Origin: Fibrobacter sp.
GTDB lineage: Bacteria > Fibrobacterota > Fibrobacteria > Fibrobacterales > Fibrobacteraceae
Direction: 5' to 3'
NCBI GenBank assembly: GCA_017503015.1
Contig: JAFVTX010000054.1
Span: 1 to 40,411, forward strand
Length of the DNA stretch: 40,411 nt
The notes under the pieces were generated by a model that saw nothing but the letters and a program-made list of their open reading frames with translations, was not told the origin of the DNA and did no database searches. This document shows positions 16,761-24,207 of the stretch, in pieces; the stretch's first letter is position 1, and each line of letters begins with the position of its first letter. A program made the position numbers and the translations under genes.

Positions 16761-18185
16761 CTAGAAATCGTCATCGTCAGAGTGTTTTTTCTTCTTTTTC
16801 TTTTTCTTCTTAGGCATGGCGTCTTCGGCAACCTTGTCGCCCTGCTTCTTGTTCACCACCACTTCGGCAGCCTTTTCACCGGGCTTGGTGAAGCCGAACT
16901 GACGGGGATCAAAGCCCTTGGGGAACTTGGTCTTGTTGTCGTAAAGCACGCGCTTTGCCGTGAACTTTTCAATCTTCGCGTTGCTCAGGTCGGCACCGGA
17001 GAAGTCCACGTCTTCCATCTTGGTATCGGCGTCAATTTTAACACCCTGGAGGTTCGCATTCAAGAAGCTCACCTTGATGAGCTTTGCACCGGCAAGGCTC
17101 GTGCCAGACATCTGGGCCAGCTGGAAGTCGGAGCGTTCGATGGTGGAATTGGCGAAGTTGCTCTTAGTGAGATCGGCCTTATCGAAGATGCTCTTGAAGA
17201 TGTAGGCACCGTCGAAGACGCTCTTCACCAGGTCGGCTTCCTTGAAGATGTTCTTTTCAACAGAGGCGTCGTAGAAAGAGGCCTTGTCGAGCTTGGCCTT
17301 TTCGAAGTCGTTCTTGGCCACGGAACTCTTGTCGAACACCACACCGGTCAAGTCCTGCTTGGCAAACTGCATGTTCTTCACAGTAGCCTGGGCGAACTTG
17401 GCACGCTGGAGCTGGGTCTTGGACAGGTCCACGTCGTTGAAGGTGGTCAGGGAGAGGTCAGCGTCCTGCATGTTCACGTTCTTGAACTCGGCACCGCTGA
17501 ACTCGGCCTGAGAAAGACCGGCCTTCACAAAGATGACGTCCACCAGGTCCGTGCCCTTGAAGTTTGCGGCAATCAGGTTACAACCCGTAAAGTCCGTGTG
17601 GTTCAGGGTAGCCTTGCGGAAGTCGCTGTTAGCCATCAAGGAACGGGCGAAGTTGGTGTTGGTGAGGTTAGCCTTGGAGAAATCGGCACGGGTAAGGTCC
17701 ACTTCGTTCACGGAGGCCATGGTCATGTCTGACTTGCTGAAGTCCGTTTCTTCGGAGACCTTCATCATGTCAAGACGAGCATTCTTAAGATTGGTCTTGG
17801 GGAACTGGCTGTCCAGGAGCGTTGCACGGTAGAGGTTGGCCTCTTCCATGTCGGCACCTTCGAAGCTGGAGCTACGGATGTCGGCACCGCTGATGACCAC
17901 ACCCTTGAGTATGGCATTGTTGAAGTTCGCTTCGCTAATCACGGCGTTCTGGAAGGACACGCCGGAAAGGTTCGCGCCCTTGAAGTTCGGCTTTTCGCCT
18001 GCAGCACGCTGGAAGTCGGTAACATTCTTGATTGCCTTTGCGTTGCTGAAGTTGAAACCGTCGATACGCTTGTCGCGGAAAGAAATGTTGAGGTCCTTGC
18101 CGGACCATTCACTCTGAGCAAAGCCGCTCATGGCAAGTGCGCCCACAAGGCAAAGGCCAAACTTCGAAATTTTCATCATATTCAT
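16761..18185 (-). CDS. Exported pentapeptide-repeat protein with Lys-rich tail
   Basis: 474 residues with a signal peptide (MMKISKFGLCLVGALAMSGFAQ). From about residue 30 to 410 the sequence is built of A(D/N)(L/F)xx pentapeptide repeats such as ANLYR, ADFSK, ANFKG and ADLTK, predicting a long right-handed quadrilateral beta-helix with only short interruptions. The end is unusual: after VVNKKQGDKVAEDAMP comes a run of nine Lys, then HSDDDDF. A helix of this length is suited to protein binding; no enzyme motif is visible. The ATG at 18185 is preferred because AAAGGGA lies 8 bases upstream. The GTG at 18191 is too close to that site, and ATG codons at 18179 and 18176 are also possible. The gene is divergent from the FAD reductase gene. 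Confidence 0.85.
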   Translation of the reverse strand: MNMMKISKFGLCLVGALAMSGFAQSEWSGKDLNISFRDKRIDGFNFSNAKAIKNVTDFQRAAGEKPNFKGANLSGVSFQNAVISEANFNNAILKGVVISGADIRSSSFEGADMEEANLYRATLLDSQFPKTNLKNARLDMMKVSEETDFSKSDMTMASVNEVDLTRADFSKANLTNTNFARSLMANSDFRKATLNHTDFTGCNLIAANFKGTDLVDVIFVKAGLSQAEFSGAEFKNVNMQDADLSLTTFNDVDLSKTQLQRAKFAQATVKNMQFAKQDLTGVVFDKSSVAKNDFEKAKLDKASFYDASVEKNIFKEADLVKSVFDGAYIFKSIFDKADLTKSNFANSTIERSDFQLAQMSGTSLAGAKLIKVSFLNANLQGVKIDADTKMEDVDFSGADLSNAKIEKFTAKRVLYDNKTKFPKGFDPRQFGFTKPGEKAAEVVVNKKQGDKVAEDAMPKKKKKKKKKHSDDDDF

Positions 18186-18295
18186 ATACACGTTCCCTTT
18201 ATGGAAAATCCAAAATAACGGATACCCCTAAAATAAATAAAAAAATTCAGATAAAGGCAAGAAAAATGTAAAACAATGCTATTTTTTGCCTTGAA

Positions 18296-19489
18296 ATGTC
18301 AAATTTCGCTCAAAAAGAGTACGATGTCATAGTCTGCGGGGCCGGTCCTGCCGGGCTGATGGCGGCCTGCACCCTAGGGTACTTGACCGGCACTGCCAGA
18401 CGGATTCTTCTTTTGGACAAGAAAGCCCCCTGGAAGGAACCCATCTTTTGTGCAGAGGCAGTTTCTGCTGATAGGCTTGCGGCCCTTTGGCCCATTGACC
18501 CAGCCTTTGTGCGGGGCAAACTTTCGGGCATTTACTTTACCTCGCCCAAGCGTTACCGCGCCGAGTTCTACAGCAAGGACTGCGGCCTGATTCTCAACAG
18601 GGCCCTGTTCCACAAGAGCATCGCCGATTCTGCAAAGAACCACGGGGTAGAATGCCATTTTGACACCCTTATCCACAAGCTGGAACGCACCGAGACTGGC
18701 TGGAACGTCCAGGTATCCCAGGGAGACGAATCCGTCACCCTGTCGGCAAAGACCATCATTGACGCCTCGGGCCCCGGGTGCAGGCTCACCCGGAATATCC
18801 CCTGCCTTGACGGAATCGAGTCCGGCGATACGGACCTGGAAACAGGGATTTTCGCCGTAGCAGACGGCATCAAACACAGCCCCGAACACATCGAGCTGTT
18901 CTTCGGTAGCGAATTCCAGGACGGTTATGGCTGGATTTTCCCCCGAGACGGCAAAGAAGTGAACGTCGGTTTCGTGCTGGGCAAGACCGTAAAGAACGGA
19001 GAGCCCCTGCGCCAGAAGCTCATGAATTTTATCGCAAAGAACTACCCGGAAGCGACAGTGAAGGCCGTCTATGGCGGCATGATCGCCTGCGGGCAGTCCG
19101 ACAAGCCTCTCGCCAAATGCGGGCTTTTCAAGGCGGGCGATGCCGCCAGCTGCGTGAACCCCATCAGCCGGTCGGGTATCGTGGAATCCCTGATTAGCGG
19201 AAAGATTGCCGCCGAAGCGGTGGACCAGTGGCTCAAGGACAGCGGAGAAAATCGGGAAGCCATCGAGGCCTCTACCCTCACCCGCTGGATGGAAGCCCTG
19301 GGCAAGAGCCACAAGCAAATCGCCAACGCCAAGGCGGGTTTCAACAGCATTACCGATGACCAGCTGGACAAGGCCGCCAAGCGGCTCTCCAGGCTGCCTC
19401 GAGAAAAACAGACCCTGGTCCGCATTTTCTGGAACGTGCTCTGGTCCTGCCCCTCAGTCATCTGGAAAATGCGCTCGTTCTTGCGTTAA
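18296..19489 (+). CDS. FAD-dependent oxidoreductase, geranylgeranyl-reductase family
   Basis: 397-residue flavoprotein. The N-terminal Rossmann motif GAGPAG at 15-20 binds FAD. GYGWIFPRD near residue 215 and GDAASCVNPISRSGI near 281-295 are the conserved blocks of the geranylgeranyl reductase / FixC-like group, which reduces isoprenoid double bonds or related lipids; the actual substrate is not evident. The gene begins a plus-strand cluster with the SufE-like gene 9 bases after its stop. A CTATTTTTTG element ends about 8 bases before the ATG and may be the -10 region. There is no Shine-Dalgarno, so the message could be leaderless or nearly so. The C-terminus is basic with a short hydrophobic stretch (FWNVLWSCPSVIWK) that may touch the membrane. 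Confidence 0.82.
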   Translation: MSNFAQKEYDVIVCGAGPAGLMAACTLGYLTGTARRILLLDKKAPWKEPIFCAEAVSADRLAALWPIDPAFVRGKLSGIYFTSPKRYRAEFYSKDCGLILNRALFHKSIADSAKNHGVECHFDTLIHKLERTETGWNVQVSQGDESVTLSAKTIIDASGPGCRLTRNIPCLDGIESGDTDLETGIFAVADGIKHSPEHIELFFGSEFQDGYGWIFPRDGKEVNVGFVLGKTVKNGEPLRQKLMNFIAKNYPEATVKAVYGGMIACGQSDKPLAKCGLFKAGDAASCVNPISRSGIVESLISGKIAAEAVDQWLKDSGENREAIEASTLTRWMEALGKSHKQIANAKAGFNSITDDQLDKAAKRLSRLPREKQTLVRIFWNVLWSCPSVIWKMRSFLR

Positions 19490-19498
19490 GGTCGAACC

Positions 19499-19945
19499 AT
19501 GCCAGAATCTATCCAGGAACGACAAGACGCACTCCGGGCGAAATTCGCAAGCTTTACAGACGCCGACGGCAAGTGGGAATACCTGCTGGGTCTCGCCCGC
19601 AACCACAAGGGAATGGACCCCGCCCTCAAGGCGGAAAAGTTTATCATCCAGGGCTGTGCCTCCACCATGTACCTGGTGCCGAACTTCAATGGCGAAATCA
19701 TCCATTTCGAAATGGACGTAGAAGGCGGTACCACCAACCCGCTGATTAGCCGTGGACTTGGAGCGCTGGCGCTCCAGATTTACAACGACCAGACGCCGTC
19801 TGCTATTTTGTCTGTAAATCCGGAATTCTTCAGGGACATCGGCCTGAACGTAGGGCTCTCCCCCACCCGGAGCAACGGCTTTGCAAGCCTCGTGAAACAG
19901 ATTTATTTATATGCCCGCGTCTTTGACGCACTATCCAAAAGGTAA
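19499..19945 (+). CDS. SufE-like sulfur acceptor protein
   Basis: SufE proteins accept persulfide sulfur from a cysteine desulfurase and pass it to the Fe-S assembly scaffold. This 148-residue protein has the family layout: an N-terminal helix with ERQDAL and GKWEYLLGLA, then IIQGCAS with the acceptor Cys at 53 (the family has GCQS), and near the end LSPTRSNGF..LVKQIYLYA, the conserved SufE C-terminal block. Length is normal. No SufS or SufBCD gene is nearby, so its partner lies elsewhere. It sits 9 bases after the FAD reductase gene and 9 bases before the next gene, which indicates co-transcription. No gene symbol is given because SufE and CsdE cannot be separated here. Confidence 0.85.
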   Translation: MPESIQERQDALRAKFASFTDADGKWEYLLGLARNHKGMDPALKAEKFIIQGCASTMYLVPNFNGEIIHFEMDVEGGTTNPLISRGLGALALQIYNDQTPSAILSVNPEFFRDIGLNVGLSPTRSNGFASLVKQIYLYARVFDALSKR

Positions 19946-19954
19946 GGTAGAATC

Positions 19955-20557
19955 ATGTTCAGTTTCTTAAACGGAAAAAGCCCTTTTGACGAAGCAGAAG
20001 AAAAACTAGAAGCCGGGGAAACCGTCAACGGAAGGCCCAAGATGCCAAGCGGTCCCGTCATGGGATGGCAGGACGGGCTCTTCTTGCTGGTGGTTATCGG
20101 CCTGATCGTAGGCGGTTACCAGTATTACCAGCATTCCAAGACCGAAAGCGCCGAGACCTTCGCCCGCTGCAATGCCCTTTTTGACGAGGCGGCCACGAAC
20201 CCCGAAAAATACCTGGATGCAGAAGCCTGCTTCGACAGCACCTGGGACCTGGGATTTGTAAGCGATACCATGGAAGTGCTCCGCCAGAACCGCATGGGCG
20301 AAATCCTGGACAAGCGGAACGCCCAGAAGGATGTGCTGGAAGACGCCAAGGACGCCCTTAGCCAGAAGGATACTGCCAAGGCGGTGGAAATTGTCCGCGG
20401 TTACCAGGGGGCCATGTTCCTGAGGAACTACGACAAGGAAGACTGGGAAAAGATTGCCAAGCTTGAAGTTGCGGCCCCGGCCGATTCGAATGCCACGGCG
20501 GCTGATTCGAGCGCTACGACAGCAAACAACGGTGCAGCCGAAGCAAAGGCCCAGTAA
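19955..20557 (+). CDS. Single-pass membrane protein of unknown function
   Basis: 200 residues. A soluble N-terminal segment of about 38 residues is followed by one membrane helix (about 39-57, GLFLLVVIGLIVGG) and a mostly helical domain. That domain has two Cys (ARC near 74 and EACF near 90) and Asp/Lys-rich helices around residues 110-150. The C-terminal 30 residues are Ala/Ser/Thr-rich and low-complexity. The topology with a short Pro/Lys-containing N-terminus suggests type II insertion with the large domain outside the cytoplasm. It is the third gene of the reductase-SufE cluster, starting 9 bases after the SufE-like gene. I recognise no family. Confidence 0.7.
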   Translation: MFSFLNGKSPFDEAEEKLEAGETVNGRPKMPSGPVMGWQDGLFLLVVIGLIVGGYQYYQHSKTESAETFARCNALFDEAATNPEKYLDAEACFDSTWDLGFVSDTMEVLRQNRMGEILDKRNAQKDVLEDAKDALSQKDTAKAVEIVRGYQGAMFLRNYDKEDWEKIAKLEVAAPADSNATAADSSATTANNGAAEAKAQ

Positions 20558-20595
20558 CCGAGTTTAATCATTTTTGACAACATATATTATATATG

Positions 20596-20622
20596 AAAAG
20601 AGCGTCTAATGGCGCCTTTTTT
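20596..20622 (+). terminator. Probable terminator after the reductase-SufE cluster
   Basis: AAAAGAGCG, 8-base loop, CGCCTTTTTT with internal mismatches, ending in six T. Weaker than the other terminators here. Confidence 0.5.
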
Positions 20623-20687
20623 ATTACACACAATGTAAAAAAAAATGCATTTATTTGCGATTTTTTGATTTTTTTTGGAGAAACCCC

Positions 20688-20718
20688 TTGCCGAGGTTAA
20701 CTTGTATTGATATCTTTG
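20688..20718 (+). promoter_or_regulatory. Promoter of the trpE leader transcript
   Basis: TTGCCG (20688-20693), 17-base spacer, TATCTT (20711-20716). The -10 also reads as TATCTTTG, matching the TAnnTTTG pattern seen before other genes here. The leader-peptide ATG begins 5 bases after TTTG, so the transcript start must be very close to it. Confidence 0.65.
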
Positions 20719-20723
20719 TGCCC

Positions 20724-20780
20724 ATGATGAACTTTGTGACATGTGCAACCCTTAACCGTCGTTGGTGGCGCGGACTCTAA
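20724..20780 (+). CDS. trpL: trp leader peptide upstream of trpE
   Basis: 18-residue ORF MMNFVTCATLNRRWWRGL with two adjacent TGG codons, followed closely by RNA arms able to form alternative hairpins. Ribosome stalling at the Trp codons when charged tRNA-Trp is scarce would favour read-through into trpE. The segment around the stop (GGACTCT...AGAGCCC) can form a pause hairpin, and its 3' arm GAGCCCGG can instead pair with CCGGACTC in the terminator arm with one mismatch. It may start at the first or second ATG, and no Shine-Dalgarno fits upstream. It is homologous in layout to the leaders before trpB. Confidence 0.85.
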   Translation: MMNFVTCATLNRRWWRGL

Positions 20781-20824
20781 CATAGAGCCCGGTATTTGTC
20801 GCAAATCACCCAAGATTTTAAAGC

Positions 20825-20859
20825 AAAGGCTTCCGGACTCACGGAGGCCTTTCTCTTTT
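20825..20859 (+). terminator. Attenuator terminator of trpE
   Basis: Eleven-base-pair stem AAAGGCTTCCG / CGGAGGCCTTT with a 6-base loop, followed by CTCTTTT. It lies between the Trp-rich leader peptide and trpE, with an overlapping antiterminator segment, so it works as a transcription attenuator and not as a constitutive stop. Confidence 0.88.
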
Positions 20860-20948
20860 ACCAAAATCATTGAAATCCTCCGGAAACCAAAGCCTTTGCG
20901 AAACCCTAAACCAGGAACGCAAAAGAGTTTATAAACCAGAGGATCAAA

Positions 20949-22397
20949 ATGACCAACAAGATCAAGCACATTACAGAACAACCGGGTTACGAGCCGCGTA
21001 CCGACAGCATCTACGTGGCACTGCCCGGTGAACGTTACACCCCGTTTTCGCTGGGCAAGAAGCTGGGCGCGAAGGCAATTTTCGAGTCGGCAAGTTTTTC
21101 GCATGGCCGTAGCCGCTATTCTACCTTGATGATAGATGAAGGCTTCCGTCTGCGCCAGAACGACAAGGACGTAAGCATCGTTATCGACGGTAAGGAAAGC
21201 ATCTTCCTCAAGGAAGGCGAGGGCGATATTCTCGATGCCCTCACGCTGATTTCTGCCGAAAATACGGTGCCGCCTAACCAGATTCCTATTCCCTCCTCGG
21301 GTGTGGGTTACCTCGGTTACGAATTCTGCGCCCGCTGCGATACTATCCGCCTCGCTCCGCAGGTGGACGAACTCAACATTCCCGAAGCGGAATTTTTGGT
21401 GGGCCACATCTACATCGTGTTCGACCACTTTACCGAAAAACTTCACCTGTTCGCGCTGAACTACGAAGAACACCAGATTGATTTGAAGGCCGCCATCGAG
21501 AACGTAAAAGCACGTCTTGCCGACTTGGACTTCAGCTACCTCGCTCCCGAACCGCAGTATAGCAAGGGCATTACGATGACCGACCTGGAACAGTCCCGCA
21601 AGGAATACGTGGAAAAGGTCGAAGCCTTGCAGAAGCATATTGTCGCAGGCAACATCGTGCAAGCCGTGCCCTCCCGTCGCATCCAGTTTGCAAGCGACAT
21701 CGCGGCGCTGGATATTTACCGCCGTCTCCGCACGGTGAACCCGTCTCCGTACATGTTCTTCCTGGATTACGGTACGCACCAGTTTATCGGTGCCTCGCCC
21801 GAAAGCCTCGTGCGTGTGCGTGAAGGCATTGCGACGATTCACCCGATTGCGGGTACCCGCCGCCGCGGCAAGGACGATGCCGAAGATGAAGCCCTGATGA
21901 AGAACTTGAAGGGAGACCCGAAGGAACGCGCCGAACACCTAATGCTCGTGGATTTGGCCCGTAATGACCTCGGCCGCGTCTGCGAAGCCGGTACGGTGGA
22001 AACGACCAAGTACATGGAATGCGAAAAGTTCAGCCACGTGATTCACCTGGTGTCTGACGTGCAGGGCAAGGTTTCCAAGACCAAGAAGGCGATTGAAGTG
22101 CTGCGCTCCAGCTTCCCGGCCGGTACGGTGAGCGGTGCCCCGAAAATCAGCGCTATCGAAATCCTTTCGGGCCTCGAAAAGGTCAAGCGTCGCTTCTATG
22201 CGGGTGCGGTAGGTTACATGGAATCCGACGGCGATTTAGATTTTTGCATCGCCATCCGTTGCTGCCTCAAGCAGGGCAAGACCATCAGCCTGCAGGCCGG
22301 TGGCGGCATTGTCGCGGCCTCTAACGCCGACCGCGAATTCGAAGAAACGAATGAAAAGCTCGGAGCAATCAGAGCTGTACTGGAGGGGGAGAAATAG
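20949..22397 (+). CDS. trpE: Anthranilate synthase component I
   Basis: Converts chorismate to anthranilate with the TrpG glutaminase; first committed step of Trp synthesis. 482 residues. The chorismate-binding domain is clear: IVQAVPSRR, GASPESLVRV, IAGTRRRGKD, LVDLARNDLGR, FPAGTVSGAPK, FYAGAVGY, and GGGIVA..N...E. The N-terminal FESAS (about residue 40) corresponds to the LLES element that binds Trp for feedback inhibition in known TrpE proteins, so inhibition by Trp is likely. AGAGGATCAAA before the ATG is a reasonable ribosome-binding site. Expression is controlled by the leader peptide and attenuator upstream. No terminator is seen after the stop; a 149-base repeat-containing gap separates it from trpG-trpD. 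Confidence 0.95.
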   Translation: MTNKIKHITEQPGYEPRTDSIYVALPGERYTPFSLGKKLGAKAIFESASFSHGRSRYSTLMIDEGFRLRQNDKDVSIVIDGKESIFLKEGEGDILDALTLISAENTVPPNQIPIPSSGVGYLGYEFCARCDTIRLAPQVDELNIPEAEFLVGHIYIVFDHFTEKLHLFALNYEEHQIDLKAAIENVKARLADLDFSYLAPEPQYSKGITMTDLEQSRKEYVEKVEALQKHIVAGNIVQAVPSRRIQFASDIAALDIYRRLRTVNPSPYMFFLDYGTHQFIGASPESLVRVREGIATIHPIAGTRRRGKDDAEDEALMKNLKGDPKERAEHLMLVDLARNDLGRVCEAGTVETTKYMECEKFSHVIHLVSDVQGKVSKTKKAIEVLRSSFPAGTVSGAPKISAIEILSGLEKVKRRFYAGAVGYMESDGDLDFCIAIRCCLKQGKTISLQAGGGIVAASNADREFEETNEKLGAIRAVLEGEK

Positions 22398-22431
22398 ACA
22401 AAAATAGTCATGAGTCATCAGTTATGAGTTA

Positions 22432-22480
22432 TCAGTATATAGTTTGGCGCCAAAGGCGCGATTATTAAAACTCAAAACTC
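22432..22480. repeat. Dispersed intergenic repeat, copy 1 (trpE-trpGD gap)
   Basis: Contains TCAGTATATAGTTTGGCG and the palindrome TTTGGCGCCAAA, then GGCGCGATTAT. An inverted copy with few mismatches lies at 28748-28792 upstream of trpB. Both are followed by CACTAACCAC tracts before the next start codon. Confidence 0.75.
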
Positions 22481-22546
22481 AAAGACGCGTAGCGTGACTC
22501 ACAACCCACAACTCACCCCACCAATCACTAACCACAGAGTTTAACT

Positions 22547-24142
22547 ATGATCATCATCATCGACAACTACGACTCTTTTACTTACAACGTCTACCAGGCG
22601 CTTGCCAAAATCACTAACGAAGAAATCCGCGTGCTCCGTAGCCGCGAATGCACCATCGCCGACATCGAAAAGCTCTCCCCGAGCCGCCTCATCGTGAGCC
22701 CGGGACCGGGCCGCCCCGAAGATGCCGGCATCTCCGTGGAAGCCATCAAGCACTTTGCGGGCAAGCTCCCGATTCTCGGTGTGTGCCTCGGCCATCAGGC
22801 TATCGGTTACGCTTTCGGCGCGAAGATTGTGCAGGCCAAGTTCATCAAGCACGGCATCGCCGAAGAAATCGACCTGGACGGCAAGGGACTCTTCCGCACC
22901 ATCGGCAAGAAGAACATCTTCACGCGTTACCACAGCCTGGTCGTTGACGAAGCGACGCTCTCTCCGGACTTCGAAGTGACCGCCCGCGCTACCGACGGCG
23001 ACATCATGGGCATTCGCCACAAGACACTCCCCATTGAAGGCGTGCAGTTCCACCCGGAATCTATTGCCAGCGGCCGTGCCGACGAATTCTTCAAGGCGTT
23101 CCTCAACTACCGTCGCGAACCGCTTGACGTGCGTGGAATCTTGAACACGCTTACCGAAGGCAAGGACTTGAGCCGCGAAACCGCCGAAATGTTCATGGAA
23201 GACTTGACCGACGGCATCATGGACGAACGCCAGATGGCCGCAATCCTTACCGCACTTTCCAGCAAGGGCCCTGTTGCCGACGAAATCGCCGGTTGCGCAA
23301 AGGTACTCAGCAGCAAGAAGCGCAAGTTCCCCTACAGCGGTGATGAACTCACCGACATCGTGGGTACCGGTGGCGACGGCAAGGGCAGCTTCAACGTGAG
23401 TTCGCTTTCCGGCCTGATTGCCGCCAGCTGTGGCGCGAAGATTGCAAAGCATGGCAACCGCGCGGTTTCTAGCAAGTCCGGTGCCGCCGACTTCTACACG
23501 GCTGCAGGCTTCAAGCTGGACATGGCTCCCGAAAAGGCAGCTTCCGTCATCGACAAGACGAACTTCGTGTTCCTGATGGCGCCTGTTTACCACAGTGCCA
23601 TGCGCTTTGCCGGCCCGGTTCGCGGCGTTCTCGGCGTAAAGACCATCATGAATCTGCTCGGCCCCCTCACGAACCCGGCCGAAGCCAAGTACCTGATGCT
23701 CGGCGTCTATAGCACGACCGTGCTGGAGCCGTTCACCAAGGCGGCAAAGGCCCTCGGCGCGAAGCGCGTGATGGTCGCCATCAGTGATGACGGCTACGAC
23801 GAAATTTCGCCCTGCGTGCCGACGACCATCGCCGAAATCCTGGAAGATGGCGAGTACAAGACTTACCGCATCGACCCCAAGGACTTCGGCATCCCCTCCG
23901 TGGATCCCGAAGACCTCGCCGGCGGTACGGGCGTCGACAACTTCAATCTCGCTCTCGACGTGCTGAACGGCAAGGGCCGCCCGGGCATCAAGTACGCCTG
24001 CGCGCTGAACGCCGGTGCCGCCCTCTACATCAGCAAGAAGGCTGCAACCATCAAGGAAGGCTTCGACATGGCCATGAAGGCGATGGAAGACGGCTCGGTG
24101 CTGAAGAAAATCGAGGAAGTGAAGGTCGAAACGAATAGCTAA
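22547..24142 (+). CDS. trpGD: Anthranilate synthase glutaminase fused to anthranilate phosphoribosyltransferase
   Basis: Bifunctional 531-residue protein. Residues 1-190 are the TrpG class I glutamine amidotransferase that supplies ammonia to TrpE: NYDSFTYN at the start, oxyanion SPGPG, nucleophile Cys80 in GVCLGHQAIG, and His169/Glu171 in FHPES complete the triad. From about 200 to 531 is TrpD, which transfers phosphoribose from PRPP to anthranilate: GTGGDG at 273-278, FNVSS, KHGNRAVSSKSG, and LLGPLTNPA. This is the fusion order known from enterobacterial TrpD. The start has only a weak ribosome-binding site, and repetitive ACTAACCAC sequence lies just upstream. trpC-trpF follows after 65 bases and is probably co-transcribed. 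Confidence 0.95.
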   Translation: MIIIIDNYDSFTYNVYQALAKITNEEIRVLRSRECTIADIEKLSPSRLIVSPGPGRPEDAGISVEAIKHFAGKLPILGVCLGHQAIGYAFGAKIVQAKFIKHGIAEEIDLDGKGLFRTIGKKNIFTRYHSLVVDEATLSPDFEVTARATDGDIMGIRHKTLPIEGVQFHPESIASGRADEFFKAFLNYRREPLDVRGILNTLTEGKDLSRETAEMFMEDLTDGIMDERQMAAILTALSSKGPVADEIAGCAKVLSSKKRKFPYSGDELTDIVGTGGDGKGSFNVSSLSGLIAASCGAKIAKHGNRAVSSKSGAADFYTAAGFKLDMAPEKAASVIDKTNFVFLMAPVYHSAMRFAGPVRGVLGVKTIMNLLGPLTNPAEAKYLMLGVYSTTVLEPFTKAAKALGAKRVMVAISDDGYDEISPCVPTTIAEILEDGEYKTYRIDPKDFGIPSVDPEDLAGGTGVDNFNLALDVLNGKGRPGIKYACALNAGAALYISKKAATIKEGFDMAMKAMEDGSVLKKIEEVKVETNS

Positions 24143-24158
24143 AAGAACAATAATGGAT

Positions 24159-24185
24159 GTCATGCCCGCGCAGGCGGGCATCTCC
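24159..24185. repeat. Palindromic repeat between trpGD and trpCF
   Basis: GTCATGCCCGCGC, AGGCGGGCATCTCC: arms ATGCCCGC / GCGGGCAT. It lies in the 65-base gap before the trpC start. A frame open through it (from 24157) would add CPRRRASPF to the protein, but I treat that as untranslated. Confidence 0.85.
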
Positions 24186-24207
24186 TTTCATTTTGAAGTA
24201 CAAAAAC

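Noticed and set aside
22541-24181. 546-residue antisense frame opposite trpGD, and similar long antisense frames opposite trpB, purF, GH116 and the pentapeptide gene
   Set aside because: All mirror strongly biased codons of well-supported genes. None has a ribosome-binding site or a recognisable domain.
24157-24207. N-terminal extension of TrpC reading through the upstream palindrome
   Set aside because: The 17 extra residues are repeat-derived and precede a normal TrpC start at 24208. The same element is intergenic elsewhere.
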